DNA of 64,000 nucleotides. Origin: Paludibacteraceae bacterium. GTDB taxonomy: Bacteria > Bacteroidota > Bacteroidia > Bacteroidales > Paludibacteraceae. Each line of letters opens with the position of its first letter. Position 1 is the stretch's first letter. Below, piece by piece: positions 18,182 to 26,002 of the stretch. The stretch lies in contig JAFYSB010000005.1 in the NCBI GenBank assembly GCA_017546705.1, positions 1 through 64,000 of the forward strand. Reading direction: 5' to 3'. Both the position numbers and the translations under genes were made by a program. The notes beneath the pieces were generated by a model. That model was not told the origin of the DNA. It was given only the letters and a program-made list of their open reading frames with translations, and did no database searches.

Positions 18182-18187
18182 GCGCTG

Positions 18188-18195
18188 CAAAGGTA
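18188..18195 (-). promoter_or_regulatory. -7 promoter element of the candidate small transcript
   Basis: TACCTTTG on the minus strand, with the direct repeats beginning about six bases downstream. Confidence 0.6.
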
Positions 18196-18252
18196 CAAAA
18201 AAAATGTATATGTGCAAGAAAAGTTTACTTTTATTGCAACATGATAAATAAA

Positions 18253-18283
18253 ATCGTCATTTATGCCAAACATAAATGACGAT
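18253..18283 (-). terminator. Terminator after the parC-like gene
   Basis: A 13-bp perfect stem ATCGTCATTTATG / CATAAATGACGAT with a 5-base loop, just past the stop of the topoisomerase gene at 18312. Confidence 0.75.
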
Positions 18284-18311
18284 TAATAACTAGAACTAAT
18301 GGGGTTATTCC

Positions 18312-20954
18312 TTAAAACAAACTCAGTTGTTCTTCGATAGGCTTGCTATCTTCAGGTACTTCGTTGGTAATCGTGAATGGCACATCTACTATAGGCTGCA
18401 CCTCCTGAACTTTATCCTCTACGTTCTCACTCTCTCCCTCTTGACCATTGGTGTCATCGTTTTCTTCGTCCATCTCCTCTTCTACCACTTCTGGTTCGGG
18501 AGTAATATCTTCGATCTTTGCCACATCCAACGTAGAGAAACGTTTTCCTTTGGCTTTAGGTGACTTAGCCTCGATAAACTCAGCCATCAGCACCTCCATC
18601 TCTGGCTTGGTCTCATCCACAAACGTGATGCGGAAGATGGCTTCTTCGCGATCAGAAAGCAAGGCTATCTTGCTATCGCTATTCTCACCCAACATATTCT
18701 GCGACTTCAGTTGAGCATCCAATTGGAAACGCTTGCCATAGTAGTATCCCAAATCGGCATTCCACATCGCCAATGACCATACCTTATCGCTATCAAACTT
18801 CTCTATGCGCAGTATGTTTTGGTCAAAATGGGCTGTAAGCTCAAACGTAGTCAAATAATAATCTCCATTTTTGGTGATGACCAAGATACGATCTTCTTCC
18901 ACAAACTCGCCCAAGTAGATACCTTGACCGTCATAGTTCAAGCGCAAAATATCTGGATCAAACCATACCTTACGCCCACCCAATGTGGAGCGACCTTTTT
19001 GCTTCAAAGTGATGGCTTTTACCTCGTATTTTGTTAGCACATTGCCTCTTGCAGTACGGCTCTTGATTGCCAATTCGCTCAAATCCTTGATCACTTCCAA
19101 CTTCTTGAGATGCAATGCTGGTTTGAGCTGCACCTTAATCACCTCGGCCTCACCATTCGGATTGGCTGTGAAATACATCACGCGCGAACCCGCTTTACCT
19201 TGAGTCAAATCGTATTCTTTATCACGAGCAACACCTGTCACTGCAAAGCGCTTCATGAAACAGACACCCTTCTTGCCATCGCGGTAAATGGCATTGTAAA
19301 TGGTACGATGGTCGTTCTTGCGGAAAATATCAATATGGATAATGTCTGCACCTACGAACACTTTGTCCGCCACCTTCACAATCTTGTATTTTCCATCGCG
19401 ATGGAAGATAATCACCTCGTCAATATCCGAGCAGTTGAAGAGGAATTCATCTTTCTTCAAGCCCGTACCAATAAAGCCTTCTGCACGATTGATATATAAT
19501 TTCTCGTTGGCTTCTACTACAGTCTTGATATTGATATTAGCAAAATTGCGCACCTCTGTACGACGTGGATATTTCGCTCCGTACTTCTGCTTGAGCGACT
19601 CAAACCATGCAATGGTATAGTCATTCAGATTCTTGAGATTCTTGATGGTGGCTTTGATCTTCTTATCCAAGTCACGCATCAATTCATCTGCCTTCTTCGA
19701 GTCGAAACGCGTGATGCGAATCATACGAATCTCAAACAAGCGTTCAATATCCTCACGGCGCACCTCGCGAATCAATTTCTCTTTCCAAGGCTCAAGTGCC
19801 TTGTCCACAAATGCAATCAATTTCTCCTTGTCAGGAGCATTCTCGTATCCTTCTTCCTTATAAATACGATTTTCGATGAAGATTTTCTCCAAAGAAGTAT
19901 AGAAATATTGCTCCTCTAACTCTGCCTTCTGAATCTCTAACTCCCACTTGAGCAATGCCTTCGTATGCTCTACAGACATACGCAGCAACTCGCTCACTGT
20001 GGTGAAGATCGGTTTTTTGTCCTGCACCACACAGCAGTTAGGCGATACATTCACCTCGCAATCAGTAAATGCATACAACGCATCTATCGCCTTATCAGAC
20101 GAACTGCCTGGAGCCAATTGCACAACGATCTTCGCTTCCTCTGCCGTGAAATCATCCACCTTGCGCACCTTGATTTTACCCTTTTGATTCGCACGCAAGA
20201 TCGTCTCAATAATCTTACCAGTAGTTGTGCTATAAGGTATCTCGCTAATGATTAGCGTCTTATTATCATCCGCCTTTTGTATCTTCGCACGAATGCGAAT
20301 CATACCACCTCGTTCACCGTCATTATAACGGCTCACGTCGATTTCACCGCCTGTAGGAAAATCAGGATACAATTGGAATGTTTCACCACGCAGATGTGCT
20401 AATGCCGCATCGCAAATCTCGCAGAAGTTATGAGGAAGTATCTTGGAGTTCAAGCCCACCGCAATACCTTCTACACCTTGTGCCAAAAGCAATGGGAACT
20501 TGATTGGCAGATGAATAGGCTCTTTCTTACGACCGTCATACGACATCATCCAATGCGTGGTCTTGGGATTGAAGACCGTTTCCAACGCAAATTTGCTCAG
20601 TCGCGCTTCGATATAACGCGGTGCGGCTGCACCATCACCCGTAAGGATATTTCCCCAGTTACCCTGACAATCAATCAGCAAATCCTTCTGACCAAGTTGC
20701 ACCAATGCATCACCAATACTGGCATCACCGTGTGGGTGATACTGCATGGTTTGACCTACGATATTAGCTACTTTGTTGAACTTGCCATCATCCACACACT
20801 TCATCGCATGCAGAATACGACGCTGCACGGGCTTTAGACCGTCCTCCATAGAGGGGACGGCACGCTCGAGTATCACATACGAAGCATAGTCCAAGAACCA
20901 GTCTTGGTACATGCCCGTCAAATGCTGTTTGATTGCGTCGTTGTTATCAGCCAT
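18312..20954 (-). CDS. parC: DNA topoisomerase IV / gyrase subunit A
   Basis: This 880-residue type IIA topoisomerase has an N-terminal breakage-reunion domain with KPVQRRILHAM near residue 41, HPHGDASIGDALV near 73 and the catalytic Tyr114 in APRYIEARLS. Coiled-coil and C-terminal wrapping regions follow, then an acidic tail rich in Glu. Bacteroidota carry this gene in addition to classical gyrA. The divergence from GyrA (no GyrA-box that I can see) suggests ParC, but subunit assignment by eye is tentative. It cleaves and rejoins DNA during chromosome decatenation. The partner B subunit is not in the window. Confidence 0.85.
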   Translation of the reverse strand: MADNNDAIKQHLTGMYQDWFLDYASYVILERAVPSMEDGLKPVQRRILHAMKCVDDGKFNKVANIVGQTMQYHPHGDASIGDALVQLGQKDLLIDCQGNWGNILTGDGAAAPRYIEARLSKFALETVFNPKTTHWMMSYDGRKKEPIHLPIKFPLLLAQGVEGIAVGLNSKILPHNFCEICDAALAHLRGETFQLYPDFPTGGEIDVSRYNDGERGGMIRIRAKIQKADDNKTLIISEIPYSTTTGKIIETILRANQKGKIKVRKVDDFTAEEAKIVVQLAPGSSSDKAIDALYAFTDCEVNVSPNCCVVQDKKPIFTTVSELLRMSVEHTKALLKWELEIQKAELEEQYFYTSLEKIFIENRIYKEEGYENAPDKEKLIAFVDKALEPWKEKLIREVRREDIERLFEIRMIRITRFDSKKADELMRDLDKKIKATIKNLKNLNDYTIAWFESLKQKYGAKYPRRTEVRNFANINIKTVVEANEKLYINRAEGFIGTGLKKDEFLFNCSDIDEVIIFHRDGKYKIVKVADKVFVGADIIHIDIFRKNDHRTIYNAIYRDGKKGVCFMKRFAVTGVARDKEYDLTQGKAGSRVMYFTANPNGEAEVIKVQLKPALHLKKLEVIKDLSELAIKSRTARGNVLTKYEVKAITLKQKGRSTLGGRKVWFDPDILRLNYDGQGIYLGEFVEEDRILVITKNGDYYLTTFELTAHFDQNILRIEKFDSDKVWSLAMWNADLGYYYGKRFQLDAQLKSQNMLGENSDSKIALLSDREEAIFRITFVDETKPEMEVLMAEFIEAKSPKAKGKRFSTLDVAKIEDITPEPEVVEEEMDEENDDTNGQEGESENVEDKVQEVQPIVDVPFTITNEVPEDSKPIEEQLSLF

Positions 20955-20987
20955 TATCCCAATTGACGGAAATAATCTAAAGATGGA

Positions 20988-21155
20988 TTATTGATAGCGT
21001 TTGTTAAGCAATACGTGAGCAAACAAACCTGCTACCTCCAATACCATGCTAACTACCAAAAGTGCATTTTCTTGAACACCAAAATAATAGATTGCCAAGC
21101 AAATAACACCAAGAAGGACTAAAATAGCACCTAAATTTTTCAATAAAGTATCCAT
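20988..21155 (-). CDS. Small membrane protein upstream of the parC-like gene
   Basis: The 55-residue protein starts MDTLLKNLGAILVLLGVICL and has two hydrophobic segments (about residues 6-25 and 33-49) ending LLNKRYQ. A longer frame exists, but the ATG at 21155 gives a compact two-helix inner-membrane protein and lies about 40 bases after a -7 element. Similar short proteins are widespread in Bacteroidales; no function is known. It is co-directional with the topoisomerase gene, 33 bases upstream of it. Confidence 0.75.
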   Translation of the reverse strand: MDTLLKNLGAILVLLGVICLAIYYFGVQENALLVVSMVLEVAGLFAHVLLNKRYQ

Positions 21156-21196
21156 ATCATTAATGATTTTTAGTATCCATTTTTTCGAAAACGCTA

Positions 21197-21204
21197 CAAA
21201 GGTA
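21197..21204 (-). promoter_or_regulatory. -7 promoter element of the small protein / parC unit
   Basis: TACCTTTG on the minus strand, 41 bases before the ATG at 21155. It separates this unit from the upstream dprA operon. Confidence 0.7.
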
Positions 21205-21235
21205 CTGCTTTTTTTTGAAATATGCAAACATTATT

Positions 21236-22306
21236 TCATTTTTTCACTCGCCACATACCTCCTGGCATTGATTTTACCACATCTTGCAACTCCAACATCA
21301 CCAATTCTGACGATACCAGATTATACGCCAACTGCGTTTCCATTACCAACTGATTGATATGCAGTCCATCTTCTGCCTCACGCAGCAAATTGACCAATTG
21401 CAATTGTTGGTCCGTCAACTCACACACCAATTCCAACATACTTGTTTGCACAGGCTTATTGGGCGTTACCTCCCATTGCATCGCAGCAATCAAATCCTCT
21501 GCACATTCAATCAACTGCGCCTTATTCCGCTTGATCAAATCATTGCATCCCGCACTGCATACATCGCCCACACGCCCAGGCAACGCAAATACATCTCGCC
21601 CATAATCCACTGCCATATCTGCGGTTATCAGCGAGCCGCCTTTTTGCTTCGACTCCACCACTACCACGGCATCTGCCATACCAGCCACAATGCGGTTGCG
21701 GGCTACAAAATTAAATCGCTCTGGCTCTGTACCACAAGTATATTCCGTCAATATTCCACCCTTGTCCAATGCCTGAACAGCTACATTGCGATGTACCGCA
21801 GGATAGATTCGGTCTAAGCCATGAGCAGGGATAATAATCGTAGGAATCCCCGCTTCCAACGCTGCCCGATGGGCCACTACATCTATTCCGTATGCCAATC
21901 CACTCACAATAGTCAAATCGGGTACCTGCGCTGCTAAATCCAATACCAGCTGTCTGCACCAATCTTTTCCGCGCTCACTTGGCATACGGGTACCCACCAC
22001 ACTCACTATATGCTTAGGATTGACATCTACATGCCCCTTGGCATACAACAACAAAGGCGCATCCACACAATGCGCCAAGCGATAGGGATAGTTCTCATCC
22101 CTAAAATAATACATCTGGATATTATGCTTCTCGATGAATTCGAGTTCCTTGCGGGCAAAAGCCAACGCTTCGTGACTCACCAGTTCGCCATGCTGCTTGA
22201 TGACCTCCGTAGCCGAACCGCATACCTCCAATGCATGACGAATACCACGCAGGCGCGTCTTGTTGGCCCAAGTCAACGCAATTCTATTTACCCACTCTTC
22301 TCTCAT
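21236..22306 (-). CDS. dprA: DNA-processing protein DprA/Smf
   Basis: The 356-residue protein has the DprA Rossmann core: VSVVGTRMPSERGKDWC near residue 100, VSGLAYGIDVVAH near 140, RFNFVARNRIVAGMADAVVVVE near 195, and SLITADMAVDYGRDVFALPG. A C-terminal winged-helix segment follows (residues about 295-355). It loads RecA onto incoming single-stranded DNA in natural transformation and is conserved even in species not known to be competent. It overlaps the end of the VanZ-like gene by 23 bases. Confidence 0.95.
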   Translation of the reverse strand: MREEWVNRIALTWANKTRLRGIRHALEVCGSATEVIKQHGELVSHEALAFARKELEFIEKHNIQMYYFRDENYPYRLAHCVDAPLLLYAKGHVDVNPKHIVSVVGTRMPSERGKDWCRQLVLDLAAQVPDLTIVSGLAYGIDVVAHRAALEAGIPTIIIPAHGLDRIYPAVHRNVAVQALDKGGILTEYTCGTEPERFNFVARNRIVAGMADAVVVVESKQKGGSLITADMAVDYGRDVFALPGRVGDVCSAGCNDLIKRNKAQLIECAEDLIAAMQWEVTPNKPVQTSMLELVCELTDQQLQLVNLLREAEDGLHINQLVMETQLAYNLVSSELVMLELQDVVKSMPGGMWRVKK

Positions 22307-22670
22307 GCCACCACGTGCCTACACACCAACATACCAATCCCATGCACACTCCCACACCATCTGCCAGCCAATCCAGCCATTCACCTGTACGAGGATAAAA
22401 GAATTGCTCCTGCAATAGTTCGATGACTCCGCCATAAACTACAGGAATTGCTACGGCTACAAGCCACATCTTCCACGACTTTAACCCTGCGGTTTTACTA
22501 TCCCACAATAGCGCTAAAGTCAAGACTAAGAATGCCAACCAATGCACCCACTTATCTCCGCCTTCGATGGGAGGCAGTGTGTACAATGGTTTGCGCAGCA
22601 GGCAGCCATACGCAATCACGCCAGCGACTGCTATACTCTTCCAAAATCCTATAATTTTTCGCCAAAGCAT
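22284..22670 (-). CDS. VanZ-like family membrane protein
   Basis: The 128-residue product has four hydrophobic segments and the VanZ-family pattern GGDKWVHWLAFLVLTLAL followed by the acidic GGVIELLQEQFFYPRTGEWLDWLADGVGV. I start it at the ATG at 22670 (MLWRKIIGFWK), which overlaps upp by 22 bases. The longer frame is the upp gene read in another frame. VanZ proteins can confer glycopeptide tolerance in Gram-positives, but the function of the short Bacteroidetes members is unknown. Confidence 0.8.
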   Translation of the reverse strand: MLWRKIIGFWKSIAVAGVIAYGCLLRKPLYTLPPIEGGDKWVHWLAFLVLTLALLWDSKTAGLKSWKMWLVAVAIPVVYGGVIELLQEQFFYPRTGEWLDWLADGVGVCMGLVCWCVGTWWHERRVGK

Positions 22671-23311
22671 AAGTCGCCCGCATCCCCCAATCCAGGAACA
22701 ATATACTTCTTCTCGTTCAATACGGGGTCGATTACTGCACACCATAGCGTAACATGCTCTGGCATTGTCTTTGACAGGTAGTCTATCGCTTGAGGCGTAC
22801 CAAACAAACACGCCACATGCACACTCTTAGGCGTTCCGTGACTCAGCAAAGCCTTGTATCCCACTTCCATAGACAAACCTGTTGCAAGCATTGGATCTAC
22901 CAATATCAAGGTCTTGCCTTCAATAGATGGAGCTGCCAGATATTCTGACACAATCTCTATCTGCATCTCGCCTCGTCTGCCAATCGTCTCTTTGCGATAT
23001 GCACTGATGAAGGCATTCTCCGCCTTGTCAAACATATTCAAAAATCCTTGGTGCATTGGCAATCCCGCACGCAACAAAGTACCCAATACCACTTGATCTT
23101 GAGGCACTTGCATCTCAGCAACCGCCAAAGGAGTCTGCACTTGCTCCGTAGCATATGTCAGATGTTTGCTAATCTCTACAGCCATTATCTCGCCTATGCG
23201 CTCGATGTTTCGGCGAAAACGCATGCTGTCCTTTTGCACATCTATACTGCGCATTTCTTTCAGATACTGATTCAGCAACGAAGGTTGCTCCGATAGATTA
23301 ATTACTTTCAT
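22649..23311 (-). CDS. upp: Uracil phosphoribosyltransferase
   Basis: This 220-residue type I phosphoribosyltransferase has the PRPP-binding motif TLILVDPMLATG near residue 130 and the uracil-binding C-terminal YIVPGLGDAGDLCFG. It converts uracil and PRPP to UMP in pyrimidine salvage. I chose the ATG at 23311 (MKVINLSEQPS). The upstream frame crosses a promoter element at 23339-23346. It is the first gene of an overlapping upp - vanZ-like - dprA unit. Confidence 0.95.
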   Translation of the reverse strand: MKVINLSEQPSLLNQYLKEMRSIDVQKDSMRFRRNIERIGEIMAVEISKHLTYATEQVQTPLAVAEMQVPQDQVVLGTLLRAGLPMHQGFLNMFDKAENAFISAYRKETIGRRGEMQIEIVSEYLAAPSIEGKTLILVDPMLATGLSMEVGYKALLSHGTPKSVHVACLFGTPQAIDYLSKTMPEHVTLWCAVIDPVLNEKKYIVPGLGDAGDLCFGEKL

Positions 23312-23338
23312 TTCTGTATATGGTATTAAAATTTCGTG

Positions 23339-23346
23339 CAAAATTA
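23339..23346 (-). promoter_or_regulatory. -7 promoter element of upp
   Basis: TAATTTTG on the minus strand, 28 bases before the upp ATG. Confidence 0.6.
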
Positions 23347-23378
23347 CTATTTTTTTTTCATATATCAAAAAAAAAGCG

Positions 23379-23386
23379 TACCTTTG
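23379..23386 (+). promoter_or_regulatory. -7 promoter element of the DUF5063 operon
   Basis: TACCTTTG, 26 bases before the ATG at 23412 and divergent from the upp promoter. Confidence 0.75.
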
Positions 23387-23411
23387 CAAACAAATTATAC
23401 AGAATCATACG

Positions 23412-23936
23412 ATGTCCACGACCTCTACACATTATGTTTATCAAGAGCCTGCTATAGAATTTGTGACGGTAGCAGTGCAGCTCTGCCTATATCTTGAGCA
23501 GGCGGAAGAACAAGAAAGAGCCGATTTCATCGAGAAAATGCTCTGCCTTTTGCCATTGCTATATCTCAAAGCACGTCTTTTACCCAAAGCTACCGAAGAG
23601 ATGGATGGTTATCCAGAACGCTTTGTTACCGAATATGAGTACGAAAGCATGCGTCAGGCAATCGCTCAAAAGCTCGGTTCGGACGATGCTTATCTGGAAG
23701 TATTCGTAGAAGATATGCGCTACTCTGATGAGCCTATTACAGCATTTATCTCGGAAAATATTGCAGATATCTATCAAGAGATCAAGGACTTGGCTTGCAA
23801 TTACCAAACACGTGAAGAGGCGGTGATGAATGATGCGTTGGTTAGTTGCTTGGAGGCATTTGAACAGCATTGGGGACAAAAGTTGCTGAATGTACTCCGC
23901 CCTTTACACACCCTATCATTACATGTAGATGAGTAG
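23412..23936 (+). CDS. DUF5063 domain protein
   Basis: The 174-residue acidic, mostly helical protein (VYQEPAIEFVTVAVQLCLYLEQAE at the start; YQEIKDLACNYQT near 120) fits DUF5063, a Bacteroidota family of unknown function. It overlaps the following exonuclease gene by eight bases. The order DUF5063 - exonuclease - rRNA methyltransferase recurs in Bacteroides as far as I recall, which suggests a link to RNA maturation. No catalytic motif is visible. Confidence 0.75.
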   Translation: MSTTSTHYVYQEPAIEFVTVAVQLCLYLEQAEEQERADFIEKMLCLLPLLYLKARLLPKATEEMDGYPERFVTEYEYESMRQAIAQKLGSDDAYLEVFVEDMRYSDEPITAFISENIADIYQEIKDLACNYQTREEAVMNDALVSCLEAFEQHWGQKLLNVLRPLHTLSLHVDE

Positions 23937-24645
23937 TTTTTTGCCCAATACGTTTGCTCAACACATTGATAAAGCAGCTATTCAAACGTTGCCCGTTACC
24001 TTTTTCGAAGGCGAAGTGATTGTGGTAGATAAGCCCGAAATGGTGGCTGATGCTGCGGCGTACTTGCGCCAGCACACCGTACTCGGAGTGGATACCGAGG
24101 CCCGTCCTTCTTTCAAAAGAGGTGTGCACTACCCTACTGCTTTGGTGCAAATAGCCACCTTGGAGCGGTGCTATCTATTTCGTCTCACGCATGTAGGGTT
24201 GCCCGTTGAAATCGCAGAGATATTCGCCAATCCTGACATATGCAAAGTGGGGCTGGCTTTCAAAGACGACATTACTGGTCTTCGCAGAAGACGCGACTTC
24301 AAGCCTGCCAATTGTGTAGATTTGCAATCGATGGTATGCAAATATGGTATTATGGAACTCGGTTTGCAAAAGATATTCGCGATTATCTTTGGCAAGAAGA
24401 TTAGCAAATCCCAGCAACTCACCAATTGGGAGAACTCGCATCTCACTCCCGAACAAGCGCGCTACGCCTCCACCGATGCATGGGCTACGTTGAGCATCTA
24501 TCTTGCGTTGCAACAAGTAAAGCCCCTGTCCAAACGCGCAGTAGAAGCCCTCAAGCGTGCTGAGAAAGAAAAGCAAATCCAACGCCAACAAGAGGCTATG
24601 GCGAAAAGGTGTTTAGAGGATGCCGCTAAGGTGGGTATTGTTTAG
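23929..24645 (+). CDS. 3'-5' exonuclease of the DEDDy (RNase D-like) type
   Basis: The 238-residue protein has the DEDDy layout: VLGVDTEARPSF near residue 50 (first Asp and Glu), the CVDLQ segment near 128, and YASTDAWATLSIY near 180 with the final Asp and Tyr. It probably trims structured RNA or DNA 3' ends. Length is close to the exonuclease domain alone, without an HRDC domain. The stop codon TAG lies inside the first unit of a six-unit heptamer repeat (24640-24681), so the extreme C-terminus is repeat-derived. Confidence 0.85.
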   Translation: MSSFLPNTFAQHIDKAAIQTLPVTFFEGEVIVVDKPEMVADAAAYLRQHTVLGVDTEARPSFKRGVHYPTALVQIATLERCYLFRLTHVGLPVEIAEIFANPDICKVGLAFKDDITGLRRRRDFKPANCVDLQSMVCKYGIMELGLQKIFAIIFGKKISKSQQLTNWENSHLTPEQARYASTDAWATLSIYLALQQVKPLSKRAVEALKRAEKEKQIQRQQEAMAKRCLEDAAKVGIV

Positions 24646-24681
24646 TGTTTAGTGTTTAGTGTTTAGAGTTTAGTGATTAGA
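24640..24681. repeat. Six tandem GTTTAGT heptamers over a stop codon
   Basis: Three exact GTTTAGT units, then GTTTAGA, GTTTAGT and GATTAGA. The first unit supplies the TAG stop of the exonuclease gene; the last ends four bases before the ATG of the methyltransferase. Confidence 0.92.
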
Positions 24682-24685
24682 GATT

Positions 24686-25930
24686 ATGACAACGGTATAT
24701 TTGAAACCTCATAAAGAAGAATCGCTTCTTCGTTTCCACCCTTGGGTATTCTCGGGTGCCATCCGCAGTATTCAGCTGGACGCTGATTATCCATATGCTC
24801 AGCCACAAGAGGGTGAAGTGGTACAAGTGCTCGATTCCAACGGCAAAATATTGGGCGTTGGACACTATCAGATAGGCTCTATCGCAGTACGTATCTTGGC
24901 ATTTGGAGTAGGTGAACTGCCTGCAGATTTTTGGCAAGAGCGTATTCGTGCAGCATATGAAGTGCGCCGCTCGTTGGGGCTGATTACTATAGAAACTGAA
25001 AACTGTCACCTGAGAACTGAAAACTGCAACAACACTTATCGCTTGGTACATGGCGAAGGCGACTTCTTGCCTGGACTGATTGTGGATGTATATGCAGATA
25101 CAGCCGTGATTCAAGCCCATTCCATCGGCATGCACTGCCATCGCATGGAGATTGCAGAGGCGATTATCCAATCGGTACCTCAGGTGGACAAGGTGTATTA
25201 CAAGTCGGATGACACCTTACCTCACAAAGCCCCTATTCAAGGAGAGCGAGTAGGCTACTTGATTGGTGCAGAAAAAGCCGATTTCAACGGAGATTTTTGG
25301 GCGAAAGAGAATGGATTAGACTTCCGCATTGACTGGCTTCGTGGACAAAAGACGGGCTTCTTTATTGACCAACGTGACAACCGTGCTTTGTTGGAGCATT
25401 ATGCACAAGGTAAAGAGGTGCTGAATATGTTTTGCTACACGGGTGGATTCTCCGTGTATGCACTACGTGGTGGAGCAAAATTAGTGCACTCGGTGGATGT
25501 GAGCCAAAAAGCAATTGACTTGGTACGCAGCAACGTGGCACACAACTTTGGTGAGCATGCGCCTCACGAAGCATTTGCCGAGGAGGCTTTCGAGTTTTTG
25601 GCAAAGAATCAAAGTAAATACGATTTGATTGTGCTGGATCCTCCTGCCTTTGCCAAACACAGAGATGCGGTTAAGAATGCGTTGCGTGGCTATCAACGCT
25701 TGAATGCCAAAGGCATACAAAGTATTCGTCCTGGTGGTATCTTGTTCACCTTCTCTTGTTCGCAGGCGATTGATAAGGATATGTTCCGTTTGGCCGTGTT
25801 CTCTGCCGCAGCACAGGTGGGTCGCAAAGTGCGTATCTTGCACCAATTGCACCAGCCAGCAGACCACCCTATCAATATCTATCACCCAGAAGGTGAATAT
25901 CTGAAGGGATTGGTACTACAGGTGGAATAA
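24686..25930 (+). CDS. Class I SAM-dependent rRNA methyltransferase with PUA domain (RlmI-like)
   Basis: The 414-residue enzyme has an N-terminal PUA-like domain (HPWVFSGAIRSI; GEVVQVLDSNGKILGVGHYQ), a linker with YRLVHGEGDFLPGLIVDVYAD near 115, and the Rossmann methyltransferase domain (VLNMFCYTGGFSVYALRGGA near 235, DLIVLDPPAFAKH near 312, FTFSCSQAID near 352). This is the family of RlmI, which makes 5-methylcytosine in 23S rRNA. Residues near 103-115 (ETENCHLRTENCN) are encoded by in-frame heptamer repeats. A strong bidirectional terminator follows. Confidence 0.88.
   Translation: MTTVYLKPHKEESLLRFHPWVFSGAIRSIQLDADYPYAQPQEGEVVQVLDSNGKILGVGHYQIGSIAVRILAFGVGELPADFWQERIRAAYEVRRSLGLITIETENCHLRTENCNNTYRLVHGEGDFLPGLIVDVYADTAVIQAHSIGMHCHRMEIAEAIIQSVPQVDKVYYKSDDTLPHKAPIQGERVGYLIGAEKADFNGDFWAKENGLDFRIDWLRGQKTGFFIDQRDNRALLEHYAQGKEVLNMFCYTGGFSVYALRGGAKLVHSVDVSQKAIDLVRSNVAHNFGEHAPHEAFAEEAFEFLAKNQSKYDLIVLDPPAFAKHRDAVKNALRGYQRLNAKGIQSIRPGGILFTFSCSQAIDKDMFRLAVFSAAAQVGRKVRILHQLHQPADHPINIYHPEGEYLKGLVLQVE
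24991..25027. repeat. AAAACTG/AGAACTG heptamers inside the methyltransferase gene
   Basis: Four units of the type (A)AAACTG or AGAACTG are interrupted by one non-conforming heptamer. They are translated in frame between the SLGLI helix and the conserved TYRLVHGEGD motif. Confidence 0.75.
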
Positions 25931-25967
25931 CCGCAGCATTTGAGCAATTATGCTACAATAGGTATAT

Positions 25968-25998
25968 AAAAATAGCACCTCGACGAGGTGCTATTTTT
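25968..25998. terminator. Bidirectional terminator between methyltransferase and TonB receptor genes
   Basis: A long perfect stem (AAAAATAGCACCTCG and its complement) around a minimal loop ends in T-runs on both strands. The two flanking genes converge on it. Confidence 0.9.
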
Positions 25999-26002
25999 GT
26001 TA

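Larger units (their letters stand above)
17945..18182 (-). ncRNA. Candidate small transcript with its own promoter and terminator
   Basis: A TACCTTTG element (18188-18195) and a perfect terminator (17952-17985) bracket about 240 bases with no other gene. The putative transcript begins with two direct repeats of AAAGTCGTTTGGAAAAGTG. It contains one tiny frame (18009-18080, 23 residues, beginning MDFVMRYADSP) preceded by a G-rich stretch. It may be a small RNA, a tiny-peptide gene or a remnant. I recognise none of these specifically. Confidence 0.4.

Noticed and set aside
17994..18251. Plus-strand open frame of 85 codons between the parC-like gene and leader A
   Set aside because: It runs antisense across a promoter element, two direct repeats and terminator stems; its composition is AT-driven and no family resemblance is seen.
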